Positions 17,940-23,757 of a stretch of 64,000 nucleotides of DNA are shown piece by piece (position 1 is the stretch's first letter; each line of letters opens with the position of its first letter). The DNA is from Tumidithrix helvetica (lineage in GTDB: Bacteria > Cyanobacteriota > Cyanobacteriia > Pseudanabaenales > Pseudanabaenaceae). The stretch covers positions 1-64,000 of the forward strand of contig NZ_CBDDRA010000016.1 of NCBI RefSeq assembly GCF_965232925.1. The letters run 5' to 3'. Under the pieces are notes generated by a model. That model had not been told where the DNA came from, searched no databases, and saw only the letters and a list, made by a program, of their open reading frames with translations. The position numbers and the translations under genes were made by a program.

Positions 17940-20563
17940 ACGAGACCCTCGCTCCTGCCATTGCTGAAGTTCTGACTTTGCTGCGCGATCGCGCAAAGTT
18001 AGAGGTGACTGCCACAGAACTTGCTGAAATTCTATGGCTTGCCATGCATCTAGAGCCACAGGAAGTCAGCTATCTCCCCTCCGTAATATCTCCCGCCGCC
18101 CCCCCAAGCGAATCGTTTAGCGAAAATCGAGAATCGACCACTTCCAAGTCGCAATCACCTATTCCAGTTGCTACGCAACCTCCACAGGACAAATCATCTC
18201 AGCAAAAGAGCCAAACAAGCAATTCCCCATCGCTTCCCATTCAGATTCCCGACGCATCGCCTTTACCAAAAGGCTTAGAAATTATGCGATCGCTGCGCCC
18301 GTTAATGAAAAAGGTGCGATCGACGAGGCTGTTTACACTGGACGAAGAAGCTACAGCAATTTTGCGAGCTGAGACAAAAAGCTGGATTCCAGTCATGCGA
18401 CCTGAGTTAGAACGCTGGCTAGATTTGGCATTTGTGGTCGAGAAGACAAACTTAGAAGAGGTTTGGAAAGATCCGATCGCCGCTTTTTTATATCGGGTCG
18501 AACGCAGTGGTGTATTTCGCAATGTGAGATTTTGGCATCTGAGTGCTAGACCCGATGCACCACCGCAACTTTTTTTACAAACGGCGATGGGCAAAAAATC
18601 TCACCCTCGCAGCCCCAAAGAATTGCTCGACCCTAGCGGTCGCTGTTTGGTGATGTTTGCCAGTGACTGTACTTCTACGGGCTGGCGCTCGGGTAAAGTA
18701 CCTGATTTGCTAAAACAATGGACGACTAAAAACCCCGTGACTGTAGTACAGCTCTTGCCAGAGCGCTATTGGGAGCGTAGCGTTTTAGGTTTTGGTTACT
18801 TTGTCTGGCTGCGATCGCGATCGTCAGAACCCCTGAGCGATCGCTTTTTGGTCGAAGGTTTACCGCCGAGCGAGCGTCACTTACTTCACGACCCAAATCG
18901 CCACAACCCCGATCGCATGGCGATCGTGCTGCCCGTCGTCACAATCGAGCCAGAACCGCTAAAACAATGGGCGCAGGTGATGGCAGCAGGAGAACAGGAA
19001 ACTGCGGGTGTAGTTCTTGATTTAAGTTTATTGAAAGATTACGTCGCTGCGGACTCGGCAGTGAAACCAACTGCCCTGCAAACTGTACGCCTTTTTTGGA
19101 GTACAGCTTCGCCTTTAGCGAGAAAACTAGCGCCGACGATCGCGGCGGTAGGGGCGAGTATGTCCGTGATTCGTCTGATTCAAAAGAATTTTCCAGAATT
19201 TAGTACCTTGCATGTCGCGGAAGTTTTTTTGAGCGGACTGTTGTGCCGTCAAGAGAATGGAGGCTATAGATGCGATCGCGAGGTTAAAGATCTGCTGCTT
19301 GGGTCGATGCCGCGATCGCAAACCCATGAGGCTGTAGAAAAGATTGGCAATCAGCTTTATGAGAATTTACCAAAGGATGTGAAGGATAGAATTTCTGCGG
19401 ATATCGAGCGACGTTTTGGCGAGGCTCGTCGCAATTTCAAAGCATTTCTCGTTCCCAACCTGTCTTGGGGCGACTATCCCAATAGGGAGGTTTTAACTTT
19501 TGCAGAGATTGCTAGAGATACGCTGCGTCTTATGGGTGGTGAGGCTGCCGCGTTTGTAGAGAAGCTAGATCGCTTTCCAGAATTATTTGAAAATGAGTTT
19601 GAGGTGGCGAAAATTGAAGTCGTCGAATCTGAATTCCTAGAACTATTTCAATATCAATCAGCAAAGATTAGGGTAATAGAATCAGAAGGATCGAGGGGTG
19701 TGTTTGGGCTTGGTGCAAAACCGAAAAAGCAAAAAATTGAAATTATTAAAGAAAACCGTGAAGGGCAACAGTTTGTCGAACAGATCGATCGAGATTGCAC
19801 TCTAGAGATGGTATATATCCCTAGTGGAGAGTTTCTGATGGGTTCGGCAGAAGATGAAGAGGGAAGTTATTCTTGGGAACGACCGCAACACAAGGTTACA
19901 GTGCCCGCATTTTTCATGGGAAAGTATCCAATAACGCAGGCGCAATATGTGGCGATAATGGGTAAAAATCCATCACATTTTAAAGATAAACCTGATAGTA
20001 ATCGCCGACCTGTGGAAAATATAAGTTGGGATGACGCGAATAATTTTTGCCAAAAGCTAAGCGAAAAGACAGGAAGAAAATATCGACTACCGAGCGAAGC
20101 GGAATGGGAATATGCTTGTCGGGCTATGACCTCACCCCCAGCCCCTCAGCTAAAAGGCGAGGGGAGTAAGAGAGTTTATCCACCATTTCATTATGGCGAG
20201 ACGATTTCTACAAAAGTAGCGAATTATAACGGCGAGATTTATGGACGAGGAGAGAAAGGTGAATATCGCCAAGAAACCACACCCGTGGACTATTTTGGCG
20301 TAGCGAATGATTTTGGGTTATGTGATATGCATGGAAATGTATGGGAATGGTGTTTAGATACATGGCACGACAATTACGAAGGAGCGCCAACGGATGGGAG
20401 CGCATGGATAGAACTTAACAAAACTTCACACATTCGTCGCGGCGGTTCTTGGAGCAGCTATCCTCGATTTTGCCGTTCTGCCTTTCGCTTCCACCTCATT
20501 CTCGACTTCCGCGACCTCAATTTCGGTTTTCGGGTTGTCGCGCTTCCCCCAGGACTCTTTTAG
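17936..20563 (+). CDS. Degenerate vWA-like (SAV_2336-type) protein fused to a DGR-diversified FGE domain
   Basis: This 875-residue protein is the likely effector or sensor of the ternary system. After a helical N-terminus and a Pro/Ser-rich linker (about 48-110), residues 115-300 resemble SAV_2336-type vWA-like domains (MRSLRPL, LDEEATA, LLDPSGRCLVMFASDC). The MIDAS-equivalent stretch reads LDLAFVVEKTNLEEVW, so the DxSxS metal motif is absent. Residues from about 620 to the end form an FGE/C-type-lectin-fold domain (MVYIPSGEFLMGS, GLCDMHGNVWEWC, RRGGSW...GFRVV). Residues 835-862 are encoded by the variable repeat at 20438-20519. The formylglycine-generating copper-site cysteines are not obvious, so ligand binding is more likely than FGly synthesis. 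Confidence 0.8.
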   Translation: MNETLAPAIAEVLTLLRDRAKLEVTATELAEILWLAMHLEPQEVSYLPSVISPAAPPSESFSENRESTTSKSQSPIPVATQPPQDKSSQQKSQTSNSPSLPIQIPDASPLPKGLEIMRSLRPLMKKVRSTRLFTLDEEATAILRAETKSWIPVMRPELERWLDLAFVVEKTNLEEVWKDPIAAFLYRVERSGVFRNVRFWHLSARPDAPPQLFLQTAMGKKSHPRSPKELLDPSGRCLVMFASDCTSTGWRSGKVPDLLKQWTTKNPVTVVQLLPERYWERSVLGFGYFVWLRSRSSEPLSDRFLVEGLPPSERHLLHDPNRHNPDRMAIVLPVVTIEPEPLKQWAQVMAAGEQETAGVVLDLSLLKDYVAADSAVKPTALQTVRLFWSTASPLARKLAPTIAAVGASMSVIRLIQKNFPEFSTLHVAEVFLSGLLCRQENGGYRCDREVKDLLLGSMPRSQTHEAVEKIGNQLYENLPKDVKDRISADIERRFGEARRNFKAFLVPNLSWGDYPNREVLTFAEIARDTLRLMGGEAAAFVEKLDRFPELFENEFEVAKIEVVESEFLELFQYQSAKIRVIESEGSRGVFGLGAKPKKQKIEIIKENREGQQFVEQIDRDCTLEMVYIPSGEFLMGSAEDEEGSYSWERPQHKVTVPAFFMGKYPITQAQYVAIMGKNPSHFKDKPDSNRRPVENISWDDANNFCQKLSEKTGRKYRLPSEAEWEYACRAMTSPPAPQLKGEGSKRVYPPFHYGETISTKVANYNGEIYGRGEKGEYRQETTPVDYFGVANDFGLCDMHGNVWEWCLDTWHDNYEGAPTDGSAWIELNKTSHIRRGGSWSSYPRFCRSAFRFHLILDFRDLNFGFRVVALPPGLF
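20129..20174. repeat. Interspersed repeat inserted in frame in the first FGE domain
   Basis: A 46-nt stretch starting ACCTCACCCCCAGCCCC encodes roughly TSPPAPQLKGEGSKR within the FGE domain, between WEYACRA and YPPFHYGET. Ordinary FGE domains join these motifs through a few residues such as GTTTP. The sequence resembles a GC-rich dispersed cyanobacterial repeat with CCCCTC/GAGGGG arms that tolerates being read as protein. An identical copy is in the second FGE gene at 22785-22830. Confidence 0.7.
20438..20519 (+). other. DGR variable repeat VR1
   Basis: This 82-nt segment aligns without gaps to the template repeat at 21312-21393. Of 18 differences, 17 fall at template adenines (A to G, T or C); one template G is A here. 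The first 15 bases and the TTGCCGTTCTGCC core, which have no template adenines, are identical. It encodes the variable face of the FGE domain: S-S-Y-P-R-F, F-R-F-H-L-I, F-R-D-L replace the Asn-rich template-encoded residues. Confidence 0.93.
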
Positions 20564-20646
20564 CCCTTTGCTCTTTTACCCTTTTACCCTTTGCGCTTCT
20601 TTTCTTTGCTCTCTTCCATTCGCCGTGAGGCGATCGAATTTTTTTA
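20564..20646 (+). terminator. Pyrimidine-rich tail and GTGA-loop hairpin after VR1
   Basis: The stop codon is followed by about 55 nt of C/T-rich repeats (CCCTTTGCTCTTTTA-like). A small hairpin follows, TCGCC-GTGA-GGCGA (20620-20633), and then a T-run at 20639-20645. It looks like an intrinsic terminator. The same tail and hairpin follow the second variable-protein gene. The GTGA loop is a GNRA tetraloop, a feature also described for the target-recognition hairpins of DGRs, although here it is about 100 nt beyond the variable repeat. Confidence 0.65.
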
Positions 20647-20652
20647 TTTGAT

Positions 20653-21117
20653 TTATGGCAAAAAACCCCTCTCCATTATTTGTTGCAATTCATAGGGGCA
20701 TTGGCTAGGAAAGCTTTCTGAGGCTAGCCCAGTTTCCGCTTTTGCCTGTAACACTGCTTCTTGATAGCACTCCATAAATATCTCTGCCAAGTAAGGCTTT
20801 AGGCTAGGAGAATCTTGTAGCGACTCGCCGATGCGTCGGCGATGCTCAATAATACTGCGCTCCCAGCTACCCGTTCTTTTGAGCGGTTGAAATTGCCATT
20901 TTAAAAGATGAACCAAAAGAACGATCGCGTTGCTCTTTAAACTTCTCCGTTCGCTTTTCCCCATGTCTGCAACTTCTTCAATTAAATTCTCCCAATCGAC
21001 ATGCGTATAATTTTGGTTGCGTAGTTTTTCCACAGTGTTTTCAATCCATCTTACATAATCTAAGTCATATAAAGAGGATTGCAAGTTATTGTTTAGCTTG
21101 GACTGTAAGCTGGTCAT
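20653..21117 (-). CDS. DUF29 family protein
   Basis: The 154-residue protein is a member of the DUF29 family, abundant in cyanobacteria, of unknown function. Family marks are LYDLDYVRWIENTVEKLRN, the acidic WENLIEEVADMGKSERR, LLVHLLKWQFQP, and an RRRIGESLQDSPSLKPYL segment. GAGGT lies 6 nt before the ATG. It is oriented against the DGR genes and sits between the first variable-protein gene and the template repeat, where many DGRs keep avd. It is not Avd-like and is probably an insertion or chance neighbour. Confidence 0.9.
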   Translation of the reverse strand: MTSLQSKLNNNLQSSLYDLDYVRWIENTVEKLRNQNYTHVDWENLIEEVADMGKSERRSLKSNAIVLLVHLLKWQFQPLKRTGSWERSIIEHRRRIGESLQDSPSLKPYLAEIFMECYQEAVLQAKAETGLASESFPSQCPYELQQIMERGFLP

Positions 21118-21177
21118 ATCTACCTCACTTGTGGCTCTATCGGAAGATGCTCTTATGCTAGCAGAGTTTTTTGCCTA

Positions 21178-21213
21178 GAGCGTGGGGGCAATTTATAAAT
21201 TGCCCCCACACTC
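21178..21213. repeat. Palindromic repeat related to 8721-8752
   Basis: The perfect arms GTGGGGGCAATTTA and TAAATTGCCCCCAC form a 28-nt palindrome (21182-21209). One further mismatch and three more pairs extend it to 36 nt. It shares the GGCAATTNATNAATTGCC core with the palindrome upstream of hox. The location between DUF29 and the template repeat is intergenic. Confidence 0.8.
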
Positions 21214-21311
21214 TCATTGAGAACTGGGACAGATCCCACAATTTTTAAAAAAGTTAGGCATTTTGTCCCTAGAGGGGGTAAGCTAGCCTTGGGGCTAGTC
21301 AACTAAAATGG

Positions 21312-21393
21312 CGCGGCGGTTCTTGGAACGACAATCCTCAAAATTGCCGTTCTGCCTATCGCAACCACAACAATCTCGACAACCGCAACAACA
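21312..21393 (+). other. DGR template repeat (3' truncated)
   Basis: The 82 bases beginning CGCGGCGGTTCTTGG are the non-coding donor of the two variable repeats. It contains 25 adenines, mostly as AAC/AAT codons when read in the FGE frame (N-D-N-P-Q-N, R-N-H-N-N, D-N-R-N-N). Adenine-specific mutagenic reverse transcription converts such codons. Differences to VR1 and VR2 occur at 17 and 15 of these adenines, versus one and none of the 57 other bases. Homology to the VRs stops at 21393, before the conserved GGTTTTCGGGTTGTC that closes both VRs. The template therefore lost its 3' initiation part by fusion to the reverse-transcriptase remnant. Confidence 0.92.
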
Positions 21394-21394
21394 T

Positions 21395-21649
21395 TATGTC
21401 GATGATTTTGCAACCAGCATCGGTGTTAATTTTGTCGGCTTTCGCGTATTGCGCGATCGCATTCGTACTTCCAACTTGCGCCGCGCTCGCCTGCGGTTAA
21501 AGCGGCAAACTACTACCTATACTCAAGGTAGAATCGATCTTCAGGCTTTGGCGCGATCGCTCTCTAGTTGGCAAGCCCACCTTCAGCATGGTGACACCCA
21601 TCGACTACAACAAAGCATTTTGGCATCTTTAAAAGATGGGATAAAATGA
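21395..21649 (+). pseudogene. Remnant of a DGR reverse transcriptase
   Basis: From TAT 21395 the frame reads YVDDFA, the catalytic YxDD motif of DGR-type reverse transcriptases. After only three residues it continues with GVNFVGFRVL, the downstream fixed motif. The normal C-terminus follows (NLRRARLRLKRQ, SLSSWQAHLQHGDTHRLQQSIL). Missing are everything before YVDDF (finger and palm motifs, over 200 residues) and about 40-50 residues between YVDDF and GVNF. The frame is joined upstream to the template repeat, so the 113-residue open frame from 21308 is a deletion fusion and not a working enzyme. Confidence 0.85.
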
Positions 21650-21681
21650 GAATTTAGACTTGTTTAAAACGAGGCTGTGCA

Positions 21682-21942
21682 ATGCAAACGATTCGACTTC
21701 GCTCTCATGTTGGTTCTGATGGCTGCCTACAGCTTCAGTTAAATGATTTACCCGTCGATCGCGATGTAGAGATTATTTTAATCTATCAACCCATAGAAAC
21801 TGACTCACCTCAAGAGTTTTTGACAACGCAAGATGACCCACTGATTGGACTTTTTGCAGGTTCGCCTGATTTAGCTGAGAAGTCAGAAGAAATTTTACAG
21901 CTAGAAATCACCCCCAACTCTGGATGGACATGGAAATCGTAA
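21682..21942 (+). CDS. Small antitoxin-like protein
   Basis: The 86-residue protein begins MQTIRLRSHVGSDGCLQLQLND and continues with LPVDRDVEIILIYQPIE. This short beta-rich N-terminus is like the AbrB/DUF104-type antitoxins that precede PIN toxins in cyanobacteria. Its stop lies 19 nt inside the PIN gene, the usual antitoxin-toxin overlap. No DNA-binding domain can be named with certainty. Confidence 0.65.
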   Translation: MQTIRLRSHVGSDGCLQLQLNDLPVDRDVEIILIYQPIETDSPQEFLTTQDDPLIGLFAGSPDLAEKSEEILQLEITPNSGWTWKS

Positions 21943-22343
21943 TCGCGGACACAGGATTTGTTGTAGCACTAACCAACCGTTCAGATCCAAGGCATATTAC
22001 TGTGAGAGACATCTATAGCCAACAACAAAAAATACTTTTACCTCAAACTGTTTTAGCTGAAGTCGCCTACTTGGTCGGACGCGAAGCTGGAATAGCTACG
22101 GTTGTTAAATTTTTAAAGGGACTTTCAGCGAGTAGATTTTTACTTGTCGAGCTAATTGAGGCAGATATTTTGAGAACTGCCGAAATTCTTGAAGCGTATG
22201 CTGATAGCCGCATTGATTTTGTAGATGCTAGCATTATGGCACTTGCTGAGCGCCTAAACCTTGTAACAGTCCTAACTTTAGATCGTCGAGACTTTAGCTT
22301 GTTTAGACCAAGGCACTGTAACAGTTTCATCTTAGTTCCATAG
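21924..22343 (+). CDS. PIN-domain (VapC-like) ribonuclease toxin
   Basis: This 139-residue PIN protein has the expected acidic metal ligands: Asp in VIADTGFVV (about residue 9), Glu in LAEVAYLVG, Asp in RIDFVDASIMALAE, and the final Asp in VLTLDRRDF. PIN toxins of TA modules cleave RNA in a Mg-dependent way. The gene overlaps its presumed antitoxin by 19 nt. The start may be ATG 21924 or ATG 21930, two codons later. It is wedged between the reverse-transcriptase relic and the second variable-protein gene. Confidence 0.88.
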   Translation: MDMEIVIADTGFVVALTNRSDPRHITVRDIYSQQQKILLPQTVLAEVAYLVGREAGIATVVKFLKGLSASRFLLVELIEADILRTAEILEAYADSRIDFVDASIMALAERLNLVTVLTLDRRDFSLFRPRHCNSFILVP

Positions 22344-22382
22344 AATACGTTACTTAAACAATGCGATCTCTTTAATTTTCTC

Positions 22383-23219
22383 ATGACATCTCTAATTATC
22401 CGCCGTCACAAAAGCAAAGCACGCTTCTATCCCGAACCTCTTAGTGAATCTGTCACCCTAGACATGATGTATATCCCCAGTGGAGAGTTTCTGATGGGTT
22501 CGGCAGAAGATGAAGAGGGAAGTTATGATGACGAACGCCCGCAACACAAGGTTACAGTGCCCGCATTTTTCATGGGAAAGTATCCAGTAACGCAGGCGCA
22601 GTATGTGGCGATAATGGGTAAAAATCCATCACATTTTAAAGATAAACCTGATAGCTATCGGCGACCTGTAGAGCAAGTTAGATGGGAAGAAGCGAATGAA
22701 TTTTGCCAAAAGCTGAGTAAAAAGACAGGAAGACAATATAGTTTACCGAGCGAAGCGGAATGGGAATATGCTTGTCGGGCTATGACCTCACCCCCAGCCC
22801 CTCAGCTAAAAGGCGAGGGGAGTAAGAGAGTTTATCCACCATTTCATTATGGCGAGACGATTTCTACAAAAGTAGCGAATTATAACGGCGAGATTTATGG
22901 ACGAGGAGAGAAAGGTGAATATCGCCAAGAAACCACACCCGTGGACTATTTTGGCGTAGCGAATGATTTTGGGTTATGTGATATGCATGGAAATGTATGG
23001 GAATGGTGTTTAGATACATGGCACGACAATTACGAAGGAGCGCCAACGGATGGGAGCGCGTGGACAGATCTTAACAAAACTTCACACATTCGTCGCGGCG
23101 GTTCTTGGGACGACATTCCTCGGCATTGCCGTTCTGCCTATCGCTTCCACAACTCTCTCGACTTCCGCTCCTTCAATATCGGTTTTCGGGTTGTCGCGCT
23201 TCCCCCAGGACTCTTTTAG
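22383..23219 (+). CDS. Stand-alone FGE-domain protein, second DGR variable protein
   Basis: The 278-residue protein is an FGE/C-type-lectin-fold domain preceded by about 22 residues. From MMYIPSGEFLMGS onward it is nearly the same as the C-terminal 255 residues of the ternary-system protein at 17936-20563. The block at about 22755-23065 is almost unchanged at the DNA level, including the in-frame interspersed repeat. Two places differ strongly: the N-terminal part of the FGE domain and the variable repeat (residues 238-265). It therefore arose by duplication of the 3' part of the larger gene and was then diversified independently. Confidence 0.88.
   Translation: MTSLIIRRHKSKARFYPEPLSESVTLDMMYIPSGEFLMGSAEDEEGSYDDERPQHKVTVPAFFMGKYPVTQAQYVAIMGKNPSHFKDKPDSYRRPVEQVRWEEANEFCQKLSKKTGRQYSLPSEAEWEYACRAMTSPPAPQLKGEGSKRVYPPFHYGETISTKVANYNGEIYGRGEKGEYRQETTPVDYFGVANDFGLCDMHGNVWEWCLDTWHDNYEGAPTDGSAWTDLNKTSHIRRGGSWDDIPRHCRSAYRFHNSLDFRSFNIGFRVVALPPGLF
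22785..22830. repeat. Interspersed repeat inserted in frame in the second FGE domain
   Basis: This copy is identical to 20129-20174 and adds the same Pro/Lys-rich loop to the protein. Its presence at the same codon in both genes shows that it entered before the duplication. Confidence 0.7.
23094..23175 (+). other. DGR variable repeat VR2
   Basis: The 82 nt align without gaps to the template at 21312-21393. All 15 differences fall at template adenines. It encodes W-D-D-I-P-R-H, Y-R-F-H-N-S and F-R-S-F in the variable face of the lectin-like fold. Both VRs continue into the same GGTTTTCGGGTTGTC segment that is missing from the truncated template. Confidence 0.93.
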
Positions 23220-23301
23220 CCCTTTGCCCTCTTTCCCTTTTACCCTTTGCTCTTCTTTCCTTTGCTCTTCCCTATTCGCCGTGAGGCGATCGAATTTTTT
23301 T
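23220..23301 (+). terminator. Pyrimidine-rich tail and GTGA-loop hairpin after VR2
   Basis: This is a copy of the tail behind the first variable-protein gene: C/T-rich microsatellite-like sequence, the hairpin TCGCC-GTGA-GGCGA (23276-23289), then TTTTTTT. The duplication unit thus includes the 3' untranslated region. Confidence 0.65.
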
Positions 23302-23354
23302 CGCCAACAAGTCTCGTTATCCTTGCCGCGATCGCGTTTTTAACTTATCGTTAG

Positions 23355-23570
23355 CTACCTCCATAGGCGATCGCTGGGTGTCAATTCTGCCAAAAGCCGT
23401 TCAACCCTTTCCCTAAGTTCAGACAAATTAGAAAACGACTTCCAACACAAATCTTTCTTGAGATACTCCCACAAACGCTCAATCGGATTTAATTCTGGAC
23501 AGTAAGGAGGTTGAAATAAGAGGATGACATTGTCTGGAACCCGTAACGCTTTAGCTAAGTGATACCAATT
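23355..23570 (-). pseudogene. IS630-type transposase C-terminal remnant
   Basis: Read on the minus strand, 72 codons give LAKALRVPDNVILLFQPPYC, PELNPIERLWEYLKKDLCW and LSELRERVERLLAEL up to a stop at 23355. PPYCPELNPIE with the downstream LW is the hallmark of the third catalytic region of IS630/Tc1 transposases. The N-terminal helix-turn-helix and first catalytic Asp are gone; upstream the frame runs into a palindromic element. Confidence 0.88.
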
Positions 23571-23663
23571 TTACTTAGATTTGCAACAGATCGAGATTTG
23601 AGTTCCGCGCTCCGCGCGGTCTTTCAAAAGATAATGCGTCGCATTATCTTTTGAAAATGGTAT
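23562..23663. mobile_element. MITE-like palindromic element
   Basis: The element is bounded by ATACCAATTTT on the left and AAAATGGTAT on the right, near-exact inverted repeats. Inside are two nested palindromes: CCGCGC-TCC-GCGCGG (23605-23619) and a 35-nt structure with 17-nt perfect arms starting TTTCAAAAGATAATGCG (23622-23656). It codes for nothing and abuts the broken end of the IS630 remnant, so it probably inserted there. Confidence 0.6.
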
Positions 23664-23757
23664 TAGAAGCAGCATTTGCGTCTGGATTAACGGATAAAGG
23701 GAGATATGAGATGAGACTTTGGAGGCTCTGTAGACATGGGCTACAGCGATCTTAGTT

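Noticed and set aside
20208..20405. Antisense ORF repeated identically at 22864-23046
   Set aside because: It is the shadow of the duplicated FGE domain; its conservation only reflects the duplication.
20653..21117. Candidate Avd accessory gene of the DGR
   Set aside because: The sequence is DUF29, on the opposite strand, and lacks Avd-like features.
21308..21649. A 113-residue open frame that looks like a gene
   Set aside because: It is a composite of the template repeat and two reverse-transcriptase fragments joined by deletions, so it is not a working protein.
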